Shown piece by piece: positions 1-12,213 of a stretch of 64,000 bases of DNA. Source of the stretch: Panonychus citri (taxonomy: Eukaryota; Arthropoda; Arachnida; Trombidiformes; Tetranychidae); contig NW_026515445.1 in the NCBI RefSeq assembly GCF_014898815.1, positions 248,001 to 312,000 on the forward strand. Direction: 5' to 3'. Within the stretch, counting starts at the first letter, position 1, and each line of letters begins with the position of its first letter. The position numbers and the translations under genes are program-made. A model generated the notes under the pieces. That model was not told where the DNA came from. It saw only the letters and a list, made by a program, of their open reading frames with translations, and ran no database searches.

Positions 1-998
1 TAGTTAGTAGTTATTATTATTATTGCTGTAATATTGACATCGGATTGAAGTTGATGATGAAACAACCACAATAGTGATTAAGTTAATTGTTTCAAACTAT
101 CTGACAATTTGGACAATTATTATTTTCCCTTGTTAGTTAATTCGTATTAGATGATTAAAAAAATTTCTCCATTTAGTTTTAACTAATAATAATATTTAAA
201 AGATTGACACATAATTATGGCAAAGGAGGGAGACATTGGAAAATTATGATTAGTAGCAATTAGTAAATTAGTTGGGTGTTGATGATTCCAATTGTTTTTG
301 TTTTTGATGGCGAAACAAAAAAGTTTTGACTACAAATATATAACAATATATGTAAATATATATGAAGATGATTAAGATGAGAAAAAAATGGTCCATTGAT
401 TAAAATTAAATGATGATCTTGGCTTAATTGTTTATCAATATAACATCATTATCATCACTTTTATCAATCCCAATCACAATTCAATTGACAATAATTAAGG
501 CAAAGGGATAAGGGAAGTGGTCAGTTAGGTTGTCTTGGTCAGTGGACAAGGAGGAAGAGGAGGAGGAGGATGGTCACAATTAAAAAAACACCGATCACTG
601 AATAAAAACCTTGGCTTTTAAGATGATTAATGATCAATGTTGATGATTAAGATGATAATTAGTTGATAATAATAACAATAATAGATTTACTCGATTAGGG
701 AGATGACCATTACCATGTAGTGTCCATCTTTAGTTTTGGTTCCATTTTTTGGTTTACTTAATTTTCCTACGTTGATTTCTTGATGTCTTTGTTTATCCAA
801 ATCAATGGAAGACGATCTCACATGATTAACTTGATATCTTTCACTGATTCAGTTGAATAATAATTTACATTGATTATTAATGATTGATAATTAATACGGT
901 AAAATGATTGGCTTTATCTGGATTTGTTATTCAGATCAAGTTGATTACCAACTTAATCGGCTTTTGGTCATTTCTTTGCTTATCCTGAGGATCAGCTG

Positions 999-1058
<60 letters not shown>

Positions 1059-1628
1059 AAAAAGTTGGAAACGTTAGACGACAATTAAGACGAGAATAAG
1101 ATAATTGAATGAAAAAAGAAGATGAATTCTGGATGATAATCATGATGATGATAAAAAATATTTCGCCAAGAAAAATCCAATAGATAAAATTATCGATTAG
1201 AACTTTTTTTCCAGTTCCATGATGATTATTGTACTTGTTGATCATCTTCTCACTTCCATATCCCTCTGACACACACCATGAAAATCATATTTCATGGGAT
1301 TATGATGATGATGAGAAATTGTAGGAGGAGAGAGAGAGAGAGAGAGATACTTTTTGTCGATTGATGATTATGGTCCTTGAAGAAATGATTGTTGTCTCTT
1401 GGTGATGTTGATAGAGTTTCTTATATATAATATTAAATGGAGGATAAGCTGAAGATAATACGATGAAATGTGAAAATAAAAACGTTCTGATTGTTGAAAC
1501 GTTTCGAGAAAATGAGAGAGAAAAAGATGAACATTGATGAGGATGAAGATGGAATCATTTTTCTGTTGATAACTTTTTGTTGGAATTGTTGATTTTTTTG
1601 GCTTAATGGGATTTCCTAAGAAAAGGGA
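1..1628. other. Intergenic, no gene seen
   Basis: AT-rich sequence without a supportable coding region. It contains an (AG)n tract at about 1003-1052 and a shorter one near 1328-1347. Open frames crossing these tracts translate as Ser-Leu or Arg-Glu dipeptides and are not treated as genes. It lies just downstream of the 3' end of the minus-strand AKAP-like gene, so its right edge may include that gene's 3' UTR. Confidence 0.6.
1003..1052. repeat. (AG)n microsatellite
   Basis: Uninterrupted AG dinucleotide run of about 50 bases, read directly from the sequence. Confidence 0.95.
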
Positions 1629-4600
1629 TTAACTAGGATTCTCCTTGAATGAATGCATCGAATCGTGTTTAGTTTTACATAGACAAGCTCGAGCTATTAA
1701 ACGTCTGAAAATCTGTCGAAATCTCTCAAACCATGGGATTGATGTCGCTCTCGAGATTCGGTGATGTGAAAGCTCTGAAATTAATAGAAAAATACAAAAG
1801 TCAATTAGTTAAACAATAGAGTTAATTGTTTGTAATGTTGGAGAGGAAAAACTTTCTCCTCATCTCAATCAACCATCTCATACATGTTATATTGTCCTCT
1901 CATCGTAATTCAACTTAAATTGTGCTAAATTGTTGCAAATGGGTAGACATTAACAACGAGCACAATTTAACTCGTATGGATTTGCTTTGAACAGCAATTA
2001 AAATTAACTTCTCATGGTTTGATTGAAACAAAAAGTTATCAAAATTAATCAATACAATAAAAAAAAAGGCTGAAAAATCAAAATCTCAATTCTAGTTGAT
2101 TGTTTTTAAATTGTTTCATCAATTTTATATTGGAAAAAATAAATAAATAATCAACTAGTTTTCCAGGGTGAATTGTTTATATATAATTCAATTATTTTAC
2201 GTGATTTTTATTACAATTAAACGAATGAATTAAAAATTATCATCATGGGAAATTCAGACAATCAACTAAATATTACTCTTGTTTATCATTATCAACAACT
2301 ATTGATTATTGTTATTAAATTGTTCAACAGTTTCAATATTAATCATTACGTTTATTATCATAATCATCAATTAGAAAGTGAATTAAATGAAATGAAAGTT
2401 ATTTTTAGTTGAAGTGGATTAACTTTCAAAAGGGATAAATTGTAACGGTGAATAATTTAATTGCTGGTAATATATTATTACATCTTAATCACTCTGATAA
2501 GAGGCTTTTTCCTGTTCTAATGATAAGCCATCATCCTCATCATCTTTATCATCATCTTAGTGATTAGTATCTATTGGGTTACTAATCAAATAGTAGCAAT
2601 TTAAATCTAATATGTTGATACAGATTAACTACTCAGATGAACTTGACCTAATCAGGGAAACATCGTAATTGAATATCAATTATTATTATCATTGCAATTA
2701 CGATTCGATTGATAAAAGGAAAAGTAATAAATCTCAATAAGTCTTAATTAGTGAGTTGATTATTAGTTGATTGTGATGTGAGAATGGGAAAAAAGCAACT
2801 AAGGTAAGTTCGGGATGGAAATAGTTTCACTCATGCTGAGTGAAGGTTATTCTTTTGGAATAACAATTGAGAATTGATGAGAAGAAGAGAAAAATGAATT
2901 GAAGAAGAAAAAAAACAAAATGTCAGAATAGAACTGAATTTATATTCAATGGAAATTGTTAAGTTGATTGTAATCAATAATAAAGATATCGCGTTCATAA
3001 CGATTCATAATAAGATTCAGCATGAAGTAAGCAACAGAAAAGAGAGACTTATGTCTTTATATTAAGAGAAAATCAAAGTAATCAAATATAATTAATAAAT
3101 CACAAGAAAACGATTCATTTGTTTACCTTGTTTGGGTAGAAAAAAAAACAAATTAAGAAAAAAATGTCGTCACAATCAACTAATTGTAAAGATAATAATA
3201 ATCTTGATACTCATTGGGTGTATCATATGTAAGGTAAATATTGGAGATAAATTGATGTTGATGTTTTTTTTTGTAATAGTTTGTTAATCAAAATGTAATA
3301 GTTGATCTGATCGGATTACATTTGAATAACAATTTGATTCCTGTTGGAATTAATTGCTGGAGAGATAATCAATGATTTATCGGAAATTAATCACTTACCT
3401 GAACGTAAAGAAATGTGAGTCGGCTCTCTCTCAGAGGCCAATATAGTTGCTTTCGAAATGATATCCTTGACATATTCCAATGCAAATTCATGAATCTCTT
3501 CCATGTGAGTCTCCTGCAGGGGAAAACGATAACATTGAGGTGATCATGTAGGAGGAAGATGGCGAAAAATTAATAATAATAATCGGAGAGAGTTTCAATG
3601 CGATATAAGGTAATTAAAGATTCAGTGGTAATCATAAACTCTGCTATAATTTATATACATAAAATCTAACCCATGATAGTAATTTTAATGAGAGAGAAGG
3701 TAAAACAAACATTAAAATCGTTCAGGGAAACTCTGAATTTACTGAGTTTTTTTTTCATTCATTCTCATGTAATAGAATTTGGTTTCTCTCCCTCTCTTTC
3801 CTTTCTTTCTGATTGATGATATGTTCTTGTTTTTATATTTTGCCTTCAAGGAAAATGATTATAAAAAACAACTCACATCAATTTGTTGATTCTCGGGTTG
3901 ATCGCTGGTTCCAAAGCCATTAGTTGATTCACCGCGATTCTTGATTCTATCAACTTTTCCATTGCTTATAATTACATCGGGTTCTCTTGTTGGGTTATCA
4001 TTTTTTTCTTCTTCTTCTTTTGTGATTATTTGACTGTTTTCTTCTTCTTTATCTTCTTTATCTTCATGATCTTCTTGCTTTTCATCTTCTTCAGATTCAT
4101 TCTCTTCTCTGATTGTTTGGTCTCTTCTTCTCGCTTCTTCGACCCAGGGAAATAGCTCTTCTTCCGGTGAGGGACTTCGCGGTCCTATCAAATCAATTTG
4201 AATGGATGGAGTCTGATTCTAAATACATGTAATAAACAAGAAAAAAAAGAGAGAAAAGTAAGAGAGATGAGATGAGAATTGTAAATGATGTGAGAAGATA
4301 CAGAAAAATAGGTAAATCAATGGGAGAATGATGAAAGAGGGAGGGAAAGTGAGACAATATGAGAAACCATAAGGGATAAGTAAAAGATGTCGATATAAAC
4401 CAGAAAAAAGGTTCATGTTGTTCATGATAAATGTTGTGGTTTACCTTTAATTTACCAGGTTTATTGTCATTGTTTCTTGAATTACATTGATTTAATCGGT
4501 TAACAGCTTCTTCTGATGCTAATTTAATTATATCATCAACAAAAGTCGCCGCTAACTGACGGCAGGCATCAATTGTTACATCACTAGAATCACTATCAAC

Positions 4601-4719
4601 ACCATTTATATGGTAAGATTGATTGATATTATTATAAGAATCACTGTTATTGGATGAGAGGGAGAGAGTGAAGGTAATAATCATTATAACCATGAGATTA
4701 ATTAGAAATAAACAAAGGT

Positions 4720-4759
<40 letters not shown>

Positions 4760-5752
4760 GAAAATAGGTGAATTTACCTGATTAAATCCAGTTTGAATAT
4801 CTTACAATGTAAGGAATAGAAAACAAGAAAGAGATAATAAAACCAAAGAGATTTAGATTTAGAAATTTAGATTAGATGAAAACGTTATCCTCCTTTGGAA
4901 AAAGGTGATGATAGTAAAATGGATAATGATGGTGATGATGAGGATGTAAATGGAAACACAAGTTGAAGATATAAATCCAATATAAAGATGAGGAGAAGAT
5001 GGAAAATGTATTCAATGTTTGGAACCAGAAAATAACCAGAAAATGGCGAGAAAAAGACGAAAATAATAATAATATAAACGGTTAACAGGGAGAATTGAAT
5101 GGAAGAGAAAAAAGGTTAACCCAATAAAAGGTAAAAACCTTAAGAGTCAAGAATGGAATAGAAAAAAAATAGAAGAGAAAATGGAAATGAGAGAGACTGA
5201 AAGGGAGAAAAAAGGTAATTGTGATTAAAGAAATTGCAAGTTAATCATTTAACTATTCGGGTAATTGTTGTAAATTTAATAATAAGAATAACAAGTAATA
5301 TAAATGATAACTTGATGAGAGAGAGATGAAGATGAGGATGAAGAAGACAAATGGTTCTAACAGGTTAGTGTTATGCTGAAAGAAAACACGATTTGCCAGG
5401 CTCACTATTTTTTTCTCCTTCTCTCTCTCTCTCTTTTTATCTTCCTCTCACTCACTACACTCTCACTGAGATCAAGTGATGAGGATGATGATGATAATGG
5501 TGATGTTGATGTTTCCTTAACTTGAAATGATTTCGGATGATAAGTAATGACAATCAAGATTAAGGGTTAAGGTGATGAAAAACAAAAGCTCATAGAAAAC
5601 AATGTAAATCAAAATTCACCTTAAATTGTACCTAAATTGTTAATTGTTTTTCGTAATTGTTTCTGGTTCATTTTTTTTTTCATTTTCTCTGTTATTTTGG
5701 TTATGAATTTAATTATGATTTTCTTTTTCTCTTCTAGTAAATTTACCTCCAT
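1629..5752 (-). CDS. A-kinase-anchor-like protein with two RII-binding-type helices, about 276 aa
   Basis: I assembled this gene by joining exons whose phases agree. Exons, 5' to 3' on the minus strand: 5747-5752 (ATG GAG before a GT donor; tentative), 4778-4800 (23-nt microexon), 4445-4643, 3877-4218, 3399-3513, 1629-1774 ending in TAA. Every internal junction is GT-AG and the frame stays open to the stop. The most striking content is two amphipathic segments: residues about 38-60 (LAATFVDDIIKLA) and about 197-216 (FALEYVKDIISKA). Both share the spacing A-x2-[FY]V-x-D-II-x2-A, the hydrophobic periodicity by which A-kinase anchoring proteins bind the RII (or RI) dimer of PKA. Between them, residues about 77-190 are rich in Glu, Asp and Lys and probably disordered. 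The last exon encodes a basic, aromatic segment (PWFERFRQIFRRLIARA) that could be a membrane- or partner-binding helix. I cannot name an orthologue. The first exon is the weakest part and could lie elsewhere. PKA binding is inferred from helix pattern only. Confidence 0.6.
1775..3398 (-). other. Long intron of the AKAP-like gene
   Basis: Bounded by a GTAAGTG donor (downstream of the exon ending at 3399) and a TTAATTTCAG acceptor before 1774. The phase-1 junction joins in frame to a 48-codon last exon. Nothing else recognisable was seen inside; no long open frame on either strand. Confidence 0.6.
3436..3495 (-). other. Second RII-binding-like amphipathic helix
   Basis: Encodes IHEFALEYVKDIISKATILA inside the 115-nt exon. 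Same hydrophobic spacing as the first helix, sharing Ala, Val, Asp, the Ile-Ile pair and the last Ala. It sits on its own exon. Confidence 0.5.
4493..4561 (-). other. First RII-binding-like amphipathic helix
   Basis: Encodes RQLAATFVDDIIKLASEEAV and a few following residues. Leu/Ala, Phe-Val, Ile-Ile and Ala fall at positions i, i+4/5, i+8/9 and i+12, as in known A-kinase anchoring helices. It aligns without gaps to the helix encoded at 3436-3495. Confidence 0.5.
4723..4756. repeat. (AG)n microsatellite in AKAP-like intron
   Basis: AG run of about 35 bases between the microexon and the next exon. On the minus strand it provides a (CT)n polypyrimidine stretch upstream of the 4643 acceptor. 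Confidence 0.9.
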
Positions 5753-7340
5753 GTTAATTGTGATCATCGAGAATCTGGTTAACACCAACTGTTGATTGTT
5801 TATCTTTTTTTCTGATTATCTTTTATGTTGATTCAGAATCAGAACTTTATCTCATTGATCATCATGTTTTCCATGGTTTAGACTTGGAATATTTAATCCA
5901 TTGTAATGGTTTGAAAATGACAAGTTCAATAATTGAATTTAAATCAGTTTACAATTTAAGTTGTTCTCGATTCTTAAAAGATTAAATTGTTTACCTTTTC
6001 AACGCATAATCACAATTTCCAAGTATTTTATTAATAAGTTATTACCTTTTTTCCTTGATTGTTGTTTGGTGAACAATCAATAATCAATTGATTCGGTTGA
6101 TTTGGTTGTTCACTTTTCCAATGTAATTTAATCAGAGAAAATTTTAATTGTTTCAATTGACATTTTTGTCCAATTCCAGTGGCAGGTAATGTTAAATTGT
6201 CACTTTCGAGTTGATTTACTAATTGTTACTTTTAGTTTTACTGTTGACAAGGTTAATTTGTTATCAACAGAATCACAATTTGTTTGATGATTTGAAAATT
6301 AATTTAATTGTTTCCTTTTTCATGTTATGGTTAAGGTTTAATTTGATTTGATTCCTTTGATTCCTCAGTATGGATTCACTTTTAATTAACTTTAATTTGT
6401 TTCCTTCTCTCCTTTTAGATTAACTGATTTAGTTTGACTTTGGATAAAACCATAGATGTGATTTGGTTAACAGTTAACAATTAACATTTCTATTGATTAA
6501 ATCTTTTTGAAAATTGATTACAATTAAGTTGATCTGATTGACCGGAAATTAGGTTAACAGTATTTTACTTGATTAATTGATGATAATGATAACGGAAGTT
6601 TAAATTAGTTCCCAATGTGATTTATATTATATCATAACTAAATTATGATCATTATCAGCATCTTTAATTATAGTTAATTGTGTAAAAATCATTGAATTAA
6701 TCACGTATCCAAATTGATTAACTTAATCATCTTAATTTCACTAATTGTTGCTGTTGTTGGTTTATGTTGATGATGGTGATGATGATGTTGATTGTATTTA
6801 ACCAAATTATAATGACTTATCCCAATTTATTATTATTACTAATTGTTTACTAAACAATTAGTACCGTTAATTGTTAACATTGAGAATTGTTGTTCAAACA
6901 ATTAAAGGGAACACAAATTCAATGGTTAATCAATTCACCATGTAAATGGATTTACTTTTTTGATCTTTACTAACCTTCAAATGTTTATCAACCAAAATAA
7001 CTGTAAACACTTTAAACGACAATCAATTTAAACCATTGATCCAATGAACAATTAATCTAATTGATTAAAGATGAAAATGAATGAGGAACAAAAAACAATT
7101 ATTTCCATGTAACTTATTAACCATAAAAGGGTTAATAGAAATAAAGTAAAAAATCAAATTAATTCAATTATCAGACGAAAAATCAAACTACAATTAAACT
7201 CAGGAAAAAAGGAGAAAAAAAAACTCAGATGAACAATTAAATTAAACCTTGATAACTGTAAAGTGAAAGTAATTAACTCGATGAAATTGTAACTTAATTT
7301 AATTGAATTTTTGACAATCGAAAAAAGAATTTGCTCTCAA

Positions 7341-7350
7341 GCGCCATCTA
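7341..7350 (-). promoter_or_regulatory. TAGATGGCGC word, CTCF-like insulator candidate
   Basis: Exact TAGATGGCGC on the minus strand. The word resembles the core of insect CTCF sites (AGATGGCGC-like). It stands out from AT-rich surroundings and lies between divergent genes. A ten-base match alone is weak evidence. Confidence 0.25.
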
Positions 7351-7921
7351 TGAAATTCGAAAGCAACTAAAATGAATCATCTGGTTTTCTATTCAATCAA
7401 TTGACTCAATTGAGTGTTGACATCAATACCTAAAGACGATGGATCTGTGATTAAAACGTTAATTAATTCACTTCCATGGAATTGATTTGATTAGATTAAC
7501 CAGTGTAACCTTATCTAAACCAGTGATTAATCCCGTTTCCATTGAGTTAAAGTGTTTTAAACATCGTTTTATTGCCTGGTTGTTGTTTTAATTTTTTCTT
7601 CTTCAATTTCTATTCTTGTTATGTTACCTTAATAATGAATCTTTTTGTTTCCAACAATTGAATTGGATTAATTTCTTAATTATTTATTGTGTATTAATCT
7701 AATCATTTATATGTTTAATTTATTGTTTCTTAATTTAAGTGAATCAACTATTGACCATTGATATGATCTTAAAAGAAACACCCAATTGTATTTGGATTGA
7801 TTTGGTTGCTCTTCACTTGTTTCTCTATTATTATTAGTCTTTGGTGTTTCTCTTGTAAAAAGAAAAAGATAATTGTGATAATCCTTTTCCTTCATCTATC
7901 ATCATCTCTATCATATTCTAC

Positions 7922-7978
7922 AATTATAACTCTAATCTAATCTTCTTGAATCAAGTTTATCTGATTAGAGTTATAATT
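7922..7978. repeat. Perfect 16-bp inverted repeat upstream of the NTPDase start
   Basis: Arms 7922-7937 (AATTATAACTCTAATC) and 7963-7978 (its exact reverse complement) are separated by 25 bases. The spacer itself contains a CTTGAATCAAG mini-palindrome. It ends 28 bases before the ATG at 8007, so it is either in the 5' UTR (RNA hairpin) or in the core promoter (paired binding site). Confidence 0.85.
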
Positions 7979-8006
7979 TGATAGAAATAGACGCTAAATT
8001 ATAACC

Positions 8007-10548
8007 ATGTCTTCATCACAATTTGGTGAGTTTCATTTATCCAAATCTCTATATTACATTTCCTGTAAACGGTCATTACTATTATTGTATTTCTATTCTC
8101 AATTTTAATCAAATTGAAAAGATTCATTAACCAAAGGCCTAACTACTAATTATCGTTTTGAAGGTGAATTTTATTGAAACAAATATCCTGCCACATGTAG
8201 TATTATGCTTATGATTGACATTAGAATACCAAGTTAATTATTACGTCAATTGTGTTATCATCATCATTTTGATTTTCTATCTCTCTCTCATGTTGATTCT
8301 ATTATTGAATAAAACAAAAGCCTCAGGCAAATATCAAGTAAGAGGTAAAGGTAATCAAAGTATTGATCATTAGCAGTATAATGACTGAGTCATATCATGA
8401 GATTGAATTAACTGGAGATCGTTAAAATATGATTAACTTGTCGATTTGATAGTTTGACTAATTGATTCTATTAACTAATTGTTTCTTTTTCTTTTCTTTT
8501 CTCAGTCAATTGGAGATACAACTACTTGCGCCTATTTCAACGCCTTTTTTTCACTGGAAAAATTAGATTCATTCTAATTCTTATATTTGTAGGATTTATT
8601 TTAATCTATTTGGTTAAAGCTTTACAAAATGACGAAACATCAATACATATGAGTAAGAACATGAACCAAGTCCATTGGATAAAATTGACCAGTTTTTGTA
8701 ATTCGATTTCAATTTGTTTTTCTAATAGATGTAAATAGCTTTGAATTTGAAGATTTGGCCTCTTCATTGTCAGAGAATCACAATTATGCAGTATTAATTG
8801 ACGCTGGATCGAGTGGTAGTCGCGTTCATTTGTACACTTGGCCTCCCAATTCGGCTGATAATCGACGATTGTTAAAGATAAAAATGATGAAAGATAAACT
8901 TGGAAAGGATTTGTATAAAAAGATCACACCAGGATTATCCTCTTTATCCGCCAATCCTCAAGATGCATATAATTATATTTATCCTCTCCTTGAGTTTGCC
9001 AATAATAATATTCCCTCATTTAAACACCGAGAGACACCGTTGTACATATTTGCCACCGCGGGGATGAGATTATTACCTAAAGAATCACAGGATGCCATTT
9101 TAACCAATCTTCGAGATCGAATTAAATTAAATTCAACCTTCTCCTTTAGTCCATCTAATGTTCAAGTGATCACTGGTAAAGAAGAGGGAATCTATTCATG
9201 GATTTCAGTTAATTATCTTCTTGGACGTTTCGATCATTCCATTATTTCCGGAGAAACCAAGTCACTTGTAGCAATAAATCTTGGTAATGGGATAACAACA
9301 CGTCCTCGAACTGTTAGTATGCTTGAAATGGGTGGTGCATCTGTTCAAATTGCTTTCGAAATTACGTCCAAATATGAATTAGAGGAGATTCGCCGTCGTC
9401 GAGGTGTTAAAAGTCAAGATGATATGAAAGATGTAATTGCTCAATTTAACCTTGGATGTTATTCCCATGATAGTGACCACAGTTACCTTTTATATGTGAC
9501 CACTTACCTTGGATTAGGTGCCAATGTCGCAAAAGATTCATATTTAACCTTCATATTAGACCAACAGCTCAAATTTAACAAAGAGACGCCAGTTAACTTT
9601 AATAGTAAAAGTTCAATTAATTCAACAAATCAAAGTAACAATTATCTCCCGTCATCAGCGTCATCAGCAGTTCTACCACCTTCAGCAATCGGATTAAATA
9701 AACTACCAACACCAGCACCATCAATAATCACCCTTAAAGATCCTTGTCTATGCAAAAATTGTCCCTACACTCGTACGGTGATCAGTCTAAATGGTTCACA
9801 ATATAATTTAAGTCTAATTGGTACTGGTGATTTTGAACATTGCGAGGCAAACCTGCGAAACCTGATGACACCTAAATACGAGGTTAATTCAGTTTGTCGA
9901 GATAAAAACACTACCTGTCCATTGAAACAATTAACAGAAACACGAGTTGACTTCACGGATACAGAGTTTTTCGGCTTCTCTGAATTCTGGTACTCAATGG
10001 AAGATGTCCTCAAGATTGGTGGAAAATACAATTACTTTAATTTTAAAAAAGCGGCCTCCGAATATTGTTCAACCGATTATGTTACACTTAAAGATCGTTT
10101 CACCAAAAATCTTTACCCAAACGCTGATCCATCTCGATTAGCCGATCAATGTTTCAAGACCGCTTGGATTAGCACTTTACTTCACAATGGCTTCCGAATG
10201 CCGAAAACTTTTAAAAACTTTCAATCAGCTTTGTCAATTAAAAACAATCAAGTTCAGTGGACTTTAGGTGCTCTACTTTACCGTATCGGTGTAATGTCAC
10301 CAACCAATGCGAAAGAGATTCAATCACAATCAGCTGTTGTTCCTGATTTGTCAACCTTTCACAATTTAGTGTTCCTATTTTGTATGGCCCTTGTCCTGGC
10401 TATTATTGTGATCTATTTGAAGCATCTTAATTACATGATTAACACTTCAGGTAAATTAACCCGATCAAGTGATATGTTAATTAAAACTGATTTACTCCGT
10501 AAGGTAAGATCTTCGGATACAATTGTCTTGATTGATCGTAATGAATGA
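8007..10548 (+). CDS. Golgi/lysosome-type NTPDase (ENTPD4/7-like), about 661 aa
   Basis: Exons 8007-8025, 8506-8652 and 8729-10548, all GT-AG. The junctions join in frame (G|TC Val; A|AT Asn), giving a start MSSSQFVNWRYN. The protein is an apyrase/GDA1-CD39 nucleoside di/triphosphatase: it removes terminal phosphates from NDPs/NTPs, usually UDP/GDP in the secretory lumen. Visible apyrase conserved regions: DAGSSGSR (residues 80-87, phosphate-binding), FATAGMRLLP (about 163), GKEEGIYSW (about 205, with the catalytic Glu region) and MLEMGGASVQ (about 255). One transmembrane segment lies at about 28-43 and another at about 601-619, the two-anchor topology of ENTPD4/7 rather than soluble ENTPD5/6. 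A Ser/Asn/Pro-rich insert follows the middle of the domain. Length is slightly above human ENTPD4 (616 aa). The 1.8-kb last exon carries nearly the whole enzyme. Confidence 0.93.
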
Positions 10549-10578
10549 TAATTACAAACTTTCATTTACTCATTAATC

Positions 10579-10584
10579 AATAAA
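10579..10584 (+). terminator. AATAAA polyadenylation signal of the NTPDase gene
   Basis: Canonical hexamer about 30 bases after the TGA stop at 10546-10548. Confidence 0.6.
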
Positions 10585-12213
10585 TGTCAACCAAACGATG
10601 TTAATCAATAACTATCACATCAACAAGAAAAAAGAAACAAATTGTTATAATAAATTGTTCACAATCAACAACACAATTAACAATAACAACCCTCAAAAAA
10701 AAACAGTAAAAACTTGAAATGATAATAAAAAAATAAAATAATCTAATTGTTATTTATCGTTATTAACAATTGTCTCTATTGTTTTGATTTTTTTTTCTTA
10801 ATCACCGTTAAGTTGATTACTTAATTGTGTTAGTTAACTTATTGGTTGACCAACTAATCTAATTGATTCAAGTGATTAAATCTAATTCCGTGTTGTCAAT
10901 TTTTCACTTTGAATAATTTTTTTTTGCTTTTTAATTGAATTTGAACAATTAATTTACATTTTAAATTGTTGTTTCTACATAATTATAAACTTAATCAAGA
11001 TGATTATGATTTTTATATTAATCATAATTATTACAATCAATTAATGATTAGTTTGGTTAACGTGCCTAATTACAATTATTGATGATTGAAAAAAAAGATC
11101 TCAATTATTTCAATCAACAATTTGATTTAACAAACATAAAGAAAAAAGTTGGAAGAAAGACAATTAAGGAAAAGATTGATAATCGATCAGTAATTAGTTA
11201 CAGAAATTAATTCCTTTCTCTCACAATTAGTTAATCAACTTTTCTTTTCGTATTCAAGTTGATTAACTTTTTTTTTCTCGATCATATAAACAAAGATTAT
11301 GATTAATATTGAACATTGAAAATGGTAAAGAATTAGTAAAATCTAAATCATAATGGTAACAATTAAGGGAAGAGAAGTGTGTTATTAATAATAATAGTGA
11401 TTAATTGTTATCATCATGATTTAGATTTGATTGTGAAGTGAAAGTTGTAAGTTTTTTTTTTATCATATTAACACAATTAACTTTATATTTACATGTTACT
11501 ATAAAAACTTTTTTTCAAATATCATTTAACCCTTGAGCTTTAAATCAGTAATTAGTGATTAATTTAATTGCTCAATATGATTATGAATTAATTAGAGTTT
11601 TAATTAGTAACAGGGAGAAAAAAAGAGGAAGATTGGAATTATCTTCAGTAATCTAATTATAGCAAAAAAGTTGGAGAACTGAAACTTTTCAAGGATTAGT
11701 TGTAATTCCAGTTAAATTGTTGGTTGATGATTAAAGGTGAAAAAGTTTGATGGAATCATTTACAAATTGTAATCAATGCCCAGGGAAACAAAAGTTAATC
11801 AATGTCTCTAATTGTTAATTTTCGCCAATAACTTATATCCAAAGATGCTAAAGTCTATTTAACTGGTAATCAAATTTAAATTAATCATCGTAATTGTTTC
11901 AAGATCCATTCGGCCATAAATATTAATCAGAATAACAAGCAAATAAATAACGGGAATCTTGGTGAAACTTTTCAATTGTATTTAGAGGCGAAACCCACCG
12001 ACAATTAAACACTTAATCAAACCATTAAACGATAAATAGTAATTGTTTGATTAAGTTGTTGATGGTGTTCATCATCTATATAAACCTTGATAAGGTAACA
12101 ATAAATTGTCACTTTTAAGTGTAAATAGGTTAATCAGTTGTGTGAACAGAGAGTAATTCAATTGGAACTGTTATCACTTTTCATTTTTACTGGAATTGTT
12201 TCAGATTAAATGT
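10585..12213. other. Convergent intergenic region, no gene seen
   Basis: Lies between the 3' ends of the plus-strand NTPDase and the minus-strand BTB gene. Very AT-rich, with frequent CAATTA and ATTGTT words. It presumably holds the BTB 3' UTR. No reliable open frame. Confidence 0.6.

Larger units (their letters stand above)
5753..8006. promoter_or_regulatory. Divergent intergenic/promoter region between AKAP-like and NTPDase genes
   Basis: No gene-like frame. The two flanking genes point away from each other, so both promoters must lie here. It contains a TAGATGGCGC word (minus strand, 7341-7350) and a perfect inverted repeat just upstream of the NTPDase start codon (7922-7978); both are listed separately. 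The rest is AT-rich with many CAATTAA and TTGATTGTT words. Confidence 0.5.

Noticed and set aside
931..1272. Open frame with a Ser-Leu run (minus)
   Set aside because: It exists because an (AG)n tract lacks stops; no domain, no splice support.
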